64,000 bases of DNA from Ktedonobacterales bacterium (GCA_036557285.1 DATBHW010000064.1:1-64000); one strand, 5' to 3'; counted from the stretch's first letter, positions 8,836 to 17,861 are shown. Notes: generated by a model from the sequence alone, not told the origin. Numbers and translations: made by a program.

Positions 8836-9690
8836 ATGTCAGCATCATCTGACGACGCCATCCTGGTTGCGGAAGATGTAACCTATCAGTATCCAACGGC
8901 TGCGCCAGGCACACCGCTCGCGCTCGACCATGTAAGCTTACGGGTGCGCAAGGGCGAATTTCTGGCCCTGCTGGGGCATAATGGCAGCGGGAAATCTACG
9001 CTGGCGCGCCATTTTAACGCGCTGGTGCTGCCGCAGACGGGGCGTGTGCTGGTTGATGGATTGGATACACGCGATCCGGCCAACAAACGCCGGGTGCGCG
9101 AGATGGTGGGCATGATCTTCTATAATCCCGATAACCAGATCGTGGCGACTGTCGTCGAAGATGATGTTGCCTGGGCGCTGGCGGCGCGAGGCTGGTCGCG
9201 CGCCGAGATCGAGGAGCGTGTGAACGAGGCGCTGGTGATGGTTGGTCTGGAGGAACAGCGCCACCTTTCGCCCCATCGGCTTTCGGGTGGGCAAAAGCAG
9301 CGGCTGGCAATTGCCGGAGTGCTGGCGCTGCGTCCAGCCTGTATCCTGGCTGATGAGGTCACGGCCCTGTTGGACCCGGTTGCTCGTAACGATATTCAGA
9401 GCTTGCTGCGCCGTCTGAACCGCGAGCAGGGGCTGACGATTGTGCAGGTGACGCATCTGCTTGAGGAGGCCGCGCTGGCAGATCGAATCGTGGTCTTGGA
9501 AGGCGGGCGCGTGGCGCTGGAGGGCGTCCCAGCGGAGGTCTTTGCTGATCTGGATCGCTTACAAAGGCTGCGCCTGGCGATTCCTGATGTAATTGCGCTG
9601 GCGAATCGTTTGCGCGTGGCCGGGTTGCCTATTCCACTGGATGCGCTGACGGCTGAAGATGTTGCCAGTGCGCTGGTGGATTATCGCTGA
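8836..9690 (+). CDS. Energy-coupling factor-type ABC ATPase
   Basis: 284 residues. Walker A is GHNGSGKST (47-55), the Q-loop lies in FYNPDNQIVATVVEDD, the signature is LSGGQKQR and Walker B is CILADEVTALLDP. The Q-loop sequence NPDNQIV is diagnostic for EcfA/CbiO-type ATPases. An in-frame TTG lies at 8812, but the ATG at 8836 is better placed because GAGGGAG is 8 bases upstream. With the preceding membrane protein it probably forms part of a vitamin or metal uptake system. No EcfT-type transmembrane gene is next to it, so the coupling subunit must be elsewhere. Confidence 0.92.
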   Translation: MSASSDDAILVAEDVTYQYPTAAPGTPLALDHVSLRVRKGEFLALLGHNGSGKSTLARHFNALVLPQTGRVLVDGLDTRDPANKRRVREMVGMIFYNPDNQIVATVVEDDVAWALAARGWSRAEIEERVNEALVMVGLEEQRHLSPHRLSGGQKQRLAIAGVLALRPACILADEVTALLDPVARNDIQSLLRRLNREQGLTIVQVTHLLEEAALADRIVVLEGGRVALEGVPAEVFADLDRLQRLRLAIPDVIALANRLRVAGLPIPLDALTAEDVASALVDYR

Positions 9691-9717
9691 GCGCGTATTG
9701 GGGGCGCCAGCGAAAAC

Positions 9718-10581
9718 TCAGAAGTGCAGCGCCTGAAAGATAATCAGCGCGCCCAGAAAATTGTTGACCATGTGCAGAGCCATGCCCGGCCAGAGCGAGC
9801 GCGTGCGCCAGCGGAAGATCGCCAGCAGCAGACCGATCACGACGAGCAGTACGAGCGAACCGGGATCGCCATGCGTCAGGCCAAAAATGACTGCGCTGAG
9901 GACCACAGCAAGCCAGACCGAAAGGCGCAGGCGTAGCCCCTGGAAGAAATAGCCACGAAAGAAGATTTCCTCGCAGAATGGGGCGACAATGACGGCGCCA
10001 ATGATAATTGCCAGGGTTGTCCAGGGCGCGTTATTCGCCCGCGCCAGCAGTTCGTCAACGTTGGTCTGGACGGTGATATGCAGCGCCTGAGCAATCAGCG
10101 CGTAGAGATTACCGGCCACTACAATGACCAGCACGCCGAGCGCAAGAGCGCCTATACCCTGCCAGAGACGGAAGGAGCGAAACCCCAAGGCGCTCAGCCC
10201 TTCACGGAGTTCTGGTACTGCCAAGCCGTGCTGGCGTGCCAGGCGACGCGGCTTGAAGACGGCAAACCAGAGGGGCGCGATCAAAAAAGCTCCTTCCAGC
10301 AGCGCCTGCAAGATAAAGGTCAAAAGCGCGTCAATGATGTCCACGCTGGGGGAGAGTGGCTGATTTGTGGCAGGTTGTGCTGATGATTGGAGCAGGGCCA
10401 GCGAGTTCAGCGCAAGCAGGGGAACGAGGGTGAGCAGGGCGCCAACCATCGTATCTCGGAACGTCCAGGTTGGCAGGTCCGCGTCTGGCGCGGGAACTGG
10501 TTGTGGCCCGCCGGGCTGATAGTTTGCGGCGTTGAATAAAGGCTCTTCCTCACGAGAAAGAGCATCCCAATGTTCTTTCAT
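9718..10581 (-). CDS. CPBP-family intramembrane metalloprotease
   Basis: 287 residues from the ATG at 10581. Several membrane helices surround the CAAX-protease/bacteriocin-processing (ABI) motifs: CEEIFFRG (paired Glu and Arg), FGLTHGD and HMVNNFLG, which hold the metal ligands. Known members process prenylated or secreted peptides, or anchor proteins. The frame extends to a TTG at 10638 that adds 19 residues; neither start has a strong ribosome-binding site, so the N-terminus is uncertain. It is convergent with the ECF ATPase gene, 27 bases apart. Confidence 0.85.
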   Translation of the reverse strand: MKEHWDALSREEEPLFNAANYQPGGPQPVPAPDADLPTWTFRDTMVGALLTLVPLLALNSLALLQSSAQPATNQPLSPSVDIIDALLTFILQALLEGAFLIAPLWFAVFKPRRLARQHGLAVPELREGLSALGFRSFRLWQGIGALALGVLVIVVAGNLYALIAQALHITVQTNVDELLARANNAPWTTLAIIIGAVIVAPFCEEIFFRGYFFQGLRLRLSVWLAVVLSAVIFGLTHGDPGSLVLLVVIGLLLAIFRWRTRSLWPGMALHMVNNFLGALIIFQALHF

Positions 10582-10657
10582 CAAGCTAACCAATCGTTGG
10601 AATAGAAAGGCTGTACTGGGAACGCCACATTGAAGCAAGGAGCATCCCAGGGTTGTA

Positions 10658-10666
10658 TGGTATAAT
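10658..10666 (+). promoter_or_regulatory. Extended -10 promoter element TGG-TATAAT
   Basis: A perfect TATAAT at 10661-10666 preceded by TGn. No good -35 is seen at the normal distance. It points to the small cysteine protein gene at 10821, giving a leader of about 150 bases. Confidence 0.5.
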
Positions 10667-10820
10667 ACTCACAACTATTGCGCGCTGATGTGGGGCGGTT
10701 TCATCCTACTCTCTGTAGCATAACACAACGAGAGATTTTCTGCTGACACTCATAGAGTAACTGTGGCATGCAAGCCGCTGAGGCGTTACACTGTTGATCC
10801 AAGGAGCAAAGGAGTGAAGC

Positions 10821-11102
10821 GTGGCTGCCGCCTTGAAGGAAGATCCGGGTAAAAGCCCAAACTGGCGCCATCATAAAAACGCCTGCCCGTTCTATCGAGA
10901 GCGCTGGTTCCCTGAACATAATCTGGCCGCTGGCGAGCCGATCTATCAAGTCTTCTGCATGCAAAATACGCCGCCCGTTACCAGCGAAGAGCAGGATAAA
11001 TGCCTGCATAGTCGCTTTGTTTGCTGGCGTCTGGCGGGAAAGTCTGCGGAAGATCAGCCCAGGCCCCCCCAGAAAACGAAGGCGCGCGCGCGTTCTTTGT
11101 AA
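10821..11102 (+). CDS. Small four-cysteine protein of unknown function
   Basis: 93 residues starting at GTG, with AAAGGAG 6 bases upstream, a near-ideal ribosome-binding site. The central part carries NACPFY, QVFCMQNTPPVTSEEQDKC and FVCWRL: four cysteines, with a Pro/Gln segment before the last pair. The spacing resembles a short Cys4 module I associate with Chloroflexota proteins (CPYLG...CYA...PxxLxxQxxxCLxxxxxxCP), so a metal-binding or redox fold is possible. The C-terminal tail is basic and likely disordered. I do not recognise a named family. An extended -10 promoter lies upstream. Confidence 0.6.
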   Translation: MAAALKEDPGKSPNWRHHKNACPFYRERWFPEHNLAAGEPIYQVFCMQNTPPVTSEEQDKCLHSRFVCWRLAGKSAEDQPRPPQKTKARARSL

Positions 11103-11371
11103 GCAGTACCCTTGCAGGGAAGCAAGCAAATCCTCAAGGCATTCCGGTCATCCTTCTTCCCTGAACTATCATCCCCTGAAAAGCGCCAGGCCTTTGGCTT
11201 TGCGCATCCTCAAGTCGTTCTTTACTCCTGCATTACGATTTCTTCGATGCGAATACCGCTGGCAGAGCCGCCTTCCAGGTCACTCAACGATTCGCCGCCA
11301 GGGACGGCGGCACTACATGCAAAAATGAGCCTCTTCAAGCGAATATGGTAGAGGGAGATGATGAAGAGCGG
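11103..11371. other. Intergenic stretch without a supported gene
   Basis: 269 bases between the convergent ends of the small cysteine protein and ndk. It contains open frames without ribosome-binding sites and no clear terminator hairpin with a T-run. Confidence 0.5.
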
Positions 11372-11821
11372 CTATTCATGAATCCAGTGGTCCATGTCTC
11401 GTGTGTAGGAGGTGAGTTCGTTCTCCTGGAAGAAGAGCGCCACTTCACGTACTCCCGTATCGGGAGCGTCGGAGGCGTGGATGAGGTTGAAGCCGATCTC
11501 GATGCTCAGATCGCCCCGAATGGTGCCAGGAGCCGCTTCAGCGGGGTTGGTAGCGCCAACGGTAGCGCGGGTGACGGCAACGGCGCGTGGCCCTTCCAGT
11601 ACGCCCACCACCACCGGGCCAGAAGTAATGTAATTAACCAGTCCGGCATAAAATGGTTTGCCCTGATGCACGCTGTAGTGTCGCTCGGCGAGATCACGCG
11701 AGATGCGCATTAGTTTTAGGCCCACCAATTTCAGCCCACGACGCTCGAACCGGCCTAGCACCTCACCAATCAGACCGCGCTGCACGCCATCGGGCTTGAC
11801 AATAATTAACGTCCGTTCCAT
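11372..11821 (-). CDS. ndk: Nucleoside diphosphate kinase
   Basis: 149 residues, normal length. The start at ATG 11821 gives MERTLIIVKPDGVQRGLIG, the standard N-terminus, and AAAGGAG lies 4 bases upstream; an ORF extension of 9 residues is not needed. The active-site His is in GFNLIHASDAP, with the Arg/Lys nucleotide ligands in KPDGVQR and ATVGATNPAEA. The enzyme transfers gamma-phosphate between NTPs and NDPs through phosphohistidine. The gene follows the roadblock gene by 10 bases at the end of a leftward operon. Confidence 0.97.
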   Translation of the reverse strand: MERTLIIVKPDGVQRGLIGEVLGRFERRGLKLVGLKLMRISRDLAERHYSVHQGKPFYAGLVNYITSGPVVVGVLEGPRAVAVTRATVGATNPAEAAPGTIRGDLSIEIGFNLIHASDAPDTGVREVALFFQENELTSYTRDMDHWIHE

Positions 11822-11831
11822 GTTGCTCCTT

Positions 11832-12182
11832 TTAGTATGCGCCAACACGCTCGGCCAGACGCTGACCTGCGCGTGTCATTTCGAGTCGAATGCGGCCCAG
11901 ATTCACCTGGGGCGTCGTACTGACCACCAGGATCAGGTCTTCTATCTCGGTCAGGTGCAGAGCGCCATGCGCTGATTGGATCAGGGCCTGGCGCATCTCG
12001 CCTGTTCCAATCTCCTGGCTATAATGCGTAATCGCGCTGAAGCAGGCTGCAGCCATTGCTCCAAGTACCTCCTCATCTTCGCTGCCATCCGCTGATCCGG
12101 CGACGACCAGCCCATCTTTGCCCACGAGAATAGCCTGGATTACGCCCTCGACCTCTGCGATACGCTGCAATATTGTTTCCAT
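11832..12182 (-). CDS. Roadblock/LC7-domain protein
   Basis: 116 residues covering one Roadblock/LC7 (longin-like) domain: LQRIAEVEGVIQAILVGKDGLVVAGSADG, followed by ALIQSAHGALHLTEIEDLILVV. Bacterial roadblock proteins usually partner small Ras-like GTPases or polarity proteins; no MglA-like GTPase is visible nearby. It sits between a large TPR protein (33 bases upstream) and ndk (10 bases downstream), suggesting cotranscription and possibly a scaffold with the TPR protein (inference). Confidence 0.85.
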   Translation of the reverse strand: METILQRIAEVEGVIQAILVGKDGLVVAGSADGSEDEEVLGAMAAACFSAITHYSQEIGTGEMRQALIQSAHGALHLTEIEDLILVVSTTPQVNLGRIRLEMTRAGQRLAERVGAY

Positions 12183-12215
12183 GATAGCCCCTTGATTGGA
12201 ACGTCTGCCGCTGGG

Positions 12216-14345
12216 CTAGTGACCTCTGCTGGCGGCCAGCCCACGATTATATGCTTCGAGCGCTTCCATATAATTACCTCGCCGTGTATAGGCGTCGCCC
12301 AGCAGCCGATAGACAGCCGCCTGCTCAGGGTTTTCGCTGGTCGCAGCGCGCAGTCCGGCGATCACGCTGTCAATGAGTTCGGGCGCGCCGCGCATGATAG
12401 CACGATAATGGCCGAGCGCTTCGTCCAGGCGGCCTGTCTTGCGCTGGCGCTCGGCCAGTTCCAGCCGCGCAGGAAAGTCATTCTCGGCAATAGAGAAGAC
12501 CTTGCCCTCTGGTATCTCTTGCCCCCAGGTTTCGCCGCTGCTGGCATCTGTTAGCGCCGCCAGTGGTCCTTCCAGATGTGTCAGCCCTGATGCGCTGAAG
12601 GTGCGCTCCAATTCCTCCAATGTGAGTGGGCGCAGCGAGACAGAGGAGATGCCTCCAAGCGCCTCAGCGTCCTCACCTTGCGTCGCTGATGGTTCTCCAT
12701 TGCCAGAAGAGCCTGGTGTCAGGCGCACAGCCCGCTGGGGAACAGTGTCACTCGGCCAGAGCGAGCGCGCGAACTCTGCGTCTGGCGCGTCCCACAGGAG
12801 GGTGCGTTGGGTTTCTGCTTGATCGTTTGGAGGGAACAGGGTTGCGAACGCTCCAGCTTCTTCGCTGTCGTCTGTGGCATCTAGCGGGCGAGCGCCCTGT
12901 GCCTGGAGCCAGCGAAGCCAGCCAGCCTCGGTGTCTTCTTCATCGGCCCACTCTTTGCTCCTTCCTGGTTGCACCGGAGCGAGGCCCAAATCCTCATCTG
13001 TGGGTTGCGCTGCGCCATTGGGTACGGCTGTGTCCAGATCGGCTGTATCAGAGGGGGAGGATACCCTGGTTTCGTCAGTCTGGCGATTGGCGGTATCAAG
13101 CCAGAAAAGAGCCTCAGCGAAATCTTCGGTTGCCGCTTCGGCGCTGCTGGTGGGGAGCGGCCCTGAAACTGGCGCTTGCTGGCTGGCGCCGCTTGCCAGA
13201 TCGGGGATGCCCGATCTGGCTGTCGTTTGCTCTTCAGATTGGGAGAAACTGTTCAAGAGCGCCTGGAGGCGATCAATGGCCTGATCTGTTGGCGTCTGCG
13301 CATCTGTCAGCATCGGCGTGGAGAGGGCTTCTGGGCTGGACGGACGCTCAATCAGCGCGGCCAGCATTTCCTCCAGACTTTCTCCTTCGCGGAGCGGCGG
13401 GCCGTTGCTGGCTGTGGTAGTATCAAGGAAGGAGAAAGAAAATGCTTCGCTGGAGAAGGCTCCGCTGCTTGCTGCTGCGTCGGGCGATCTGGCCGATGAT
13501 CGTACCGCCTTCTGAAGAGCTTCCAGAGCGGAGAGCGCAGGCTGCGACGCTTCGCTGAGGCGATCTTCCATCGCTGGGATGCGTGCAGGCTGAGCCAGGA
13601 TAAAGTCTGCTACCTCTTTATCGTTGATGAGCGCGTCAGCAAAAAGTTCGTGAGCCATGTGTCCGTTCGGGTCCAGGCGTCGGGCCTGTTCTAGATACTG
13701 ATCGGCTTCGTCGTTCTTTCCGGTTCGATAGGCGATTTCGCCCAGCAAGAGCAAGGCTTTGAGGCAGGAGGGAATGGCTGCAAGGATAAGTTTACAGTGC
13801 TCGGCAGCTTGTGAGAATTGCCCGTCGCGCCAGAGAGCTTCAGCCATGCCAAGGCGCGCATCAACTCGTTCCGGGTCACTTTGCAGCACTTGCTCCCATT
13901 CGCGGATGGCATGAGCCAATAAATCGCCGCGCATATAGAGACGCGCCAGCCCGACCCGCGAAAGGATGAAATCCGGCTGATTAGCTTGCGCCGCCAGCCG
14001 TCGAAACTCCAATCGAAGCTGGCGGTTGCCCAGGCTCAATTCGCATGCCTGATAGTAGCAATCCAATGAGGATTCATAGTCGCCAAGTTGCTGGCTGATG
14101 AGGGCGCGCCCACAATAGGCCAGCGTGTTTTCCGGGTCGCTAACCAGCACCCGGTCAAACGCTTGAAAGGCTTCTTTCGTTTTTCTCAGCGCCAGATATG
14201 CCTCGCCCAGTACACGTCGCGCTTCCAGCATCTCTGGGTAATGGGCCAGGATATGATGGCAGCGCGTCAGCGCATCTGCCGGACGGCCCGCGCCAATGTC
14301 GTCTTCTGCAAGACGCAGCGTATCGAGCAGCATCGTTTCGGCCAT
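12216..14345 (-). CDS. Tetratricopeptide-repeat scaffold protein with long acidic linker
   Basis: 709 residues. The N-terminal 250 residues hold about seven TPR motifs (for example DALTRCHHILAHYPEMLEAR, NTLAYCGRALISQQLGDYES, NDEADQYLEQARRLDPNGHM). A long low-complexity linker rich in Ser, Ala, Glu, Asp and Thr spans about residues 265-600, and two more TPR-like units end the protein. It has no catalytic motif and is presumably a cytoplasmic protein-protein scaffold. It lies between the M16 peptidase and the roadblock gene in the same operon. The linker is likely disordered. Confidence 0.85.
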   Translation of the reverse strand: MAETMLLDTLRLAEDDIGAGRPADALTRCHHILAHYPEMLEARRVLGEAYLALRKTKEAFQAFDRVLVSDPENTLAYCGRALISQQLGDYESSLDCYYQACELSLGNRQLRLEFRRLAAQANQPDFILSRVGLARLYMRGDLLAHAIREWEQVLQSDPERVDARLGMAEALWRDGQFSQAAEHCKLILAAIPSCLKALLLLGEIAYRTGKNDEADQYLEQARRLDPNGHMAHELFADALINDKEVADFILAQPARIPAMEDRLSEASQPALSALEALQKAVRSSARSPDAAASSGAFSSEAFSFSFLDTTTASNGPPLREGESLEEMLAALIERPSSPEALSTPMLTDAQTPTDQAIDRLQALLNSFSQSEEQTTARSGIPDLASGASQQAPVSGPLPTSSAEAATEDFAEALFWLDTANRQTDETRVSSPSDTADLDTAVPNGAAQPTDEDLGLAPVQPGRSKEWADEEDTEAGWLRWLQAQGARPLDATDDSEEAGAFATLFPPNDQAETQRTLLWDAPDAEFARSLWPSDTVPQRAVRLTPGSSGNGEPSATQGEDAEALGGISSVSLRPLTLEELERTFSASGLTHLEGPLAALTDASSGETWGQEIPEGKVFSIAENDFPARLELAERQRKTGRLDEALGHYRAIMRGAPELIDSVIAGLRAATSENPEQAAVYRLLGDAYTRRGNYMEALEAYNRGLAASRGH

Positions 14346-14399
14346 ACCGAATCCTCCCGCCCGCAGGTCTGAGAAAAGCAGCTTTGCCAGTGCTGTCTC

Positions 14400-15665
14400 T
14401 TATAGGTGCAACAGTCGATCAAAATGCCTGGTGTCTTTGAGAGGGCCAACCATAGCCAACCGCAGACTGGACTCTTGGAATAGGCGTTGCGCAAGCTGCT
14501 GTATCTCCTCTGCGGTGACTGCATCAACCAGCGCAATCGCCTCGTCAATTTCAGTGACACAATTGCGCAGAATCTCTTCGCCTCCTAGACCAGAGGCTAC
14601 CTGGTGGGTCTCCTCCAGTCGCAATACCATACGCCCTTTGGTGTATTCTTTTATTCGGCGCAATTCTGCTGCGGGCACTGGCTCTTCGCGCAGCCGCGCC
14701 AGTTCTGCCAGGATGGCCCGTAGAGTTGCCTCTGTCCGGTCGGGATCAACTCCGGCATAGATGACCAGCGCGCCAGTTTCATAATAGCTCTCAACATCGC
14801 TGCTTACATCATAGGCGAGACCCTGACGCTCGCGGATCTCCTGAAAGAGCCGCGAACTCATGCCATCGGCCAGGACGCCGTTCAGCAGCGCCAGCGTATA
14901 GCGTGCCGGGTCATTGTGCGAGACGCCTGGCGTCGCCAGACAGATGTTTGCCTGTTCTGTGCGCTTATATTCTAAACGAACGCGCGGCACATCTTGAGGC
15001 GCCAGGCATGGCTCCCAGCGCGGCAGCTCGCGTGGCCCCCATTCGCCTAAGCGCCGCTCCACTTCGTCTACAACCTGTTGATGCGATACGTTCCCTGCGA
15101 CACTCACCACCAGATTATTGGGCAGATAGTGCGCCGCCAGGTATTCGCGCATCTGGTTGCGCGTGATGCGCTCCACCGTTTCTTTGATGCCCGCTTCATC
15201 CCGGCCCAGGGGGAGGTCAGGCCAGATGGTTTCATCAATGAGAACCTGGACCCACTCCTGCGGGCTATCTTTATACATATTGAGTTCTTCGATAATCACG
15301 CGCCGTTCTTTTTCCAACTCCTGCGCCTCAAAGAGAGGATAGCGCACCATGTTGACCAGTACATCCAGCGCGTCTACAAAATGATCGCTGCTGACCTTGG
15401 CTGTGTAGCCAGTGAGTTCTTTACCTGTGCCTCCATTGAAGACGCCGCCAATGCCTTCGATGGCTTCGGAGATCGCCTGGGCGGTTGGATAGTGGTCAGC
15501 GCCCTTGAAGAGCATATGTTCGATGAAATGTGATATGCCCGCTTCTTTAGCGGATTCAAAACGCGAGCCAACACCAAAAAAGAGAGCGGTACTCGCTGAG
15601 CGCACATGAGGCATCTCAGCGGTGATAATGCGCACGCCATTGCGCAGCGTGGTTTTTTCGTGCAT
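14400..15665 (-). CDS. M16-family (insulinase-type) zinc peptidase
   Basis: 421 residues. The inverted zinc motif HxxEH is at 46-50 (HFIEHMLFKG), with the downstream Glu ligand in RVIIEELNMYKD (about residue 126). The second, inactive half covers about residues 200-400, as in mitochondrial processing peptidase beta-like PqqL/YmxG enzymes of about 420 residues. Such proteins degrade small peptides; this one may act on processing products. The ATG at 15665 fits the usual N-terminus (KTTLRNGVRIITAEMP). It opens the leftward M16-TPR-roadblock-ndk cluster. Confidence 0.93.
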   Translation of the reverse strand: MHEKTTLRNGVRIITAEMPHVRSASTALFFGVGSRFESAKEAGISHFIEHMLFKGADHYPTAQAISEAIEGIGGVFNGGTGKELTGYTAKVSSDHFVDALDVLVNMVRYPLFEAQELEKERRVIIEELNMYKDSPQEWVQVLIDETIWPDLPLGRDEAGIKETVERITRNQMREYLAAHYLPNNLVVSVAGNVSHQQVVDEVERRLGEWGPRELPRWEPCLAPQDVPRVRLEYKRTEQANICLATPGVSHNDPARYTLALLNGVLADGMSSRLFQEIRERQGLAYDVSSDVESYYETGALVIYAGVDPDRTEATLRAILAELARLREEPVPAAELRRIKEYTKGRMVLRLEETHQVASGLGGEEILRNCVTEIDEAIALVDAVTAEEIQQLAQRLFQESSLRLAMVGPLKDTRHFDRLLHL

Positions 15666-15756
15666 GCAAGCTATGCCTTTGTTGGGTCTATGGAAAAAGC
15701 GCCTGACGCGCCCCTTGGATGGTGATCGCAGGTAGCGCCTGGTGGGTAGTGTCTAC

Positions 15757-15784
15757 AGGCGTTGGCTTCCCGAAGCCTGCGCCT
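15757..15784 (-). other. Stem-loop at the predicted 5' end of the M16 operon transcript
   Basis: A 28-base palindrome: AGGCG, 2 bases, GGCTTC, 2 bases, GAAGCC, 2 bases, CGCCT. It begins within a few bases of the start expected from the extended -10 at 15795-15803. It may stabilise or regulate the leader; no T-run follows on the minus strand. Confidence 0.45.
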
Positions 15785-15794
15785 ATTCTGGCAC

Positions 15795-15803
15795 ATTATA
15801 TCA
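15795..15803 (-). promoter_or_regulatory. Extended -10 promoter element TGA-TATAAT for the M16 operon
   Basis: A perfect TATAAT with TGn on the minus strand, 130 bases before the peptidase start. No convincing -35 was seen. The rest of the 304-base gap between the peptidase and DUF1015 genes shows a weak TATACT at 15906 for the rightward gene and nothing else. Confidence 0.5.
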
Positions 15804-15969
15804 TGCGTGCCAAGTATGTACCCTTGCGATAGGAAATTAGGCATGGCGCGGGCCTTTTCGACAGTCGAATAGAGGCAAAGGTGAGCAAAATATCCAATCT
15901 CAATGTATACTGACGGAGCAATCTATTCTGTCCTGGCGTCTGGCTGCCGCATCGAGTGAGGAGGTTTCT

Positions 15970-17271
15970 ATGGCTGATGTACGCCCTTTCCCTGGAATAC
16001 GCTATGCGCCTGATCTCCAGCCAAAACTGGCTTCTCTGGTGATACCGCCCTATGATGTTATTTCTCATGAAGCCCAAGCATCTTATTATGAGCGCCATCC
16101 TTATAACATTACCCGGCTGGAACTGGGGCGAGATGAAGCCCACGATGACATGCTCAATAATCGCTATTCTCGCGCGGCTGCGGCCCTGGCCGATTGGCGT
16201 ATGCGGGGGGTTCTATATCAGGAGGCGCAGCCAGCATTCTACCTCTACCAGCAGCATTTTTATATCGGAGACAAAGATTACTGGCGGACAGGCGTCCTTG
16301 CGCGGGTCCGGCTGGAACCCTGGAACGCTGGAGTGGTGCTGCCACACGAGCATACTATGGCATCGCCAAAGGGTGATCGGCTGAAACTCCTGCGCGCCTG
16401 CGCGGCAAACTTAAGCCCCATAATGGCGCTTTATGACGACGCGGATGGCGCTATGCAGCGGCTGCTGGCGTCCGTGATTGACCAGCCTCCCCAGGTGGCG
16501 TTTACGGATGAGATTGGAGAGGATCATACGTTGCTGCCCCTCACTGATCCTGACCAGATCGCGGCGATGCGGCGTTTTTTTGGCAGTTGCAAACTCTTTA
16601 TTGCTGATGGGCATCACCGCTATGAAACTGCGCTGGTCTATCAAGAAGAACTGCGTGAGATGCGCAAGGATCTGCACCCGGAGGATGCCGCAAATTTTGT
16701 GTTGATGTCACTGATCGCCCTTGAAGACCCTGGGCTGGTCATTCTACCTACCCATCGCCTCGTCAGGGCATTACCGGCGGATCGAATCTCCGGCCTTATC
16801 GAGCGATTGAGCCGCTATTTTACGATGGATCGATTGCCTGCAAATACCTCGCCAGATCAGGCGTTGGCGGAGCTTCCGGCGGATAGTTCAGGGGCGTTCA
16901 TTCTGGTGATGAAGGATGAGGTGTTCCGGGTGCGGGCGGGGCCGGAAGCGTTGCGTAGGATGGCCGAGACAGGTCGCTCTGCTGGGTGGCAAAAGCTGGA
17001 TGTTGCCATCTTGCAAACGCTGGTGTTGGATGAGGCGCTTGGATTGAATGCTGAGGCGGTCACAGGGGGCAACTTCTTGAGTTATGCGCGCGATGCAGAG
17101 AAAGCAGCGCAGGCGGTGCGCAGCGGATCTGCCCAACTGGCGGCGCTTATGCGTTCCACCCCTGTAGAACAACTTCGTAATGTGGCGCTGGCTGGTGATC
17201 GCATGCCGCAGAAATCAACGTACTTTTATCCCAAGCTCATTACTGGCCTGGTCATCAATCCGCTCTGGTGA
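15970..17271 (+). CDS. DUF1015-family protein
   Basis: 433 residues, normal for DUF1015. It begins MADVRPFPGIRYAP, then has the conserved IPPYDVIS, YNITRLELG and FIADGHHRYETAL motifs. The His-rich FIADGHHRYETA block is the most conserved part of the family and looks like a catalytic or metal site, but the reaction is not established. The start at 15970 has GAGGAGG 7 bases upstream. It is followed 70 bases later by a zinc-ribbon protein gene on the same strand. Confidence 0.92.
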   Translation: MADVRPFPGIRYAPDLQPKLASLVIPPYDVISHEAQASYYERHPYNITRLELGRDEAHDDMLNNRYSRAAAALADWRMRGVLYQEAQPAFYLYQQHFYIGDKDYWRTGVLARVRLEPWNAGVVLPHEHTMASPKGDRLKLLRACAANLSPIMALYDDADGAMQRLLASVIDQPPQVAFTDEIGEDHTLLPLTDPDQIAAMRRFFGSCKLFIADGHHRYETALVYQEELREMRKDLHPEDAANFVLMSLIALEDPGLVILPTHRLVRALPADRISGLIERLSRYFTMDRLPANTSPDQALAELPADSSGAFILVMKDEVFRVRAGPEALRRMAETGRSAGWQKLDVAILQTLVLDEALGLNAEAVTGGNFLSYARDAEKAAQAVRSGSAQLAALMRSTPVEQLRNVALAGDRMPQKSTYFYPKLITGLVINPLW

Positions 17272-17341
17272 GCGATGAGCGACCAGGAGAGCGCCGAAGG
17301 GGAGCTAAAGAGTAGGGCCTGGTTCCGAAGGGGGTTTCTGG

Positions 17342-17800
17342 ATGAGCAATCATGAGGCTATTCGCATCTGTGGCGCCTGTGGAGGCGCCAATGCTTCGGA
17401 GGCTCAGTTTTGTGGCATATGTGGTCGTGAACTTCTTGTGGAATCGGCAGCGGAGGGCACTATCTGGCAGAGCACCCCGGATGCGAATCTCTGGCAGGAT
17501 TCTACGTCAGGTGATACATCTGATACTCTGGAGCCTGGGAATGAGGAGAGCAGCCTGGGAGGAATGGAGGCTGCTGCTCAGGCGCCGGTAGAGGGAGTGA
17601 TGCAGAAGCGTTGCAACTGGTGCGGCGCTCTGAATCCCTGGACTGCCGCAGTTTGCGAGAGCTGCGAGGCGCGTTTTCCAGTTCCTGAGCAGGACGAAGC
17701 CTTCCGCCGAGCCGCTGAGGAGCGGCTGCGCCAGGATGAGGCAGCCCTGGATTTCTGGCGGCAGCGGCGCAAGCGTGGATGGCGGCGTTTTTTGATCTGA
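17342..17800 (+). CDS. Double zinc-ribbon protein
   Basis: 152 residues with two predicted zinc ribbons: one near residues 9-30 (CGACGG...FCGICGRE) and one near residues 85-110 (RCNWCGALNP...VCESCEARF). The part between is acidic and likely disordered; the C-terminus is strongly basic (RQRRKRGWRRF). No catalytic domain is present. It may be an adaptor or nucleic-acid-binding protein. The start ATG at 17342 follows GAAGGGGG. Function is not recognised. Confidence 0.72.
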   Translation: MSNHEAIRICGACGGANASEAQFCGICGRELLVESAAEGTIWQSTPDANLWQDSTSGDTSDTLEPGNEESSLGGMEAAAQAPVEGVMQKRCNWCGALNPWTAAVCESCEARFPVPEQDEAFRRAAEERLRQDEAALDFWRQRRKRGWRRFLI

Positions 17801-17861
17801 TGGCTCTCAAGCGAGAAGGCTGCTCAGGCGCTCTGGCAGAAGATAGAGCAACCAGCGTTAT

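Noticed and set aside
11229-11345. 38-codon minus-strand frame starting MKRLIFACSAAVPGG near ndk
   Set aside because: Only a TTG start and no ribosome-binding site; not supported as a gene despite peptide-like wording.
12626-13420. 264-codon plus-strand frame in the TPR protein linker
   Set aside because: Shadow of a low-complexity Ser/Ala/Glu-rich coding region.
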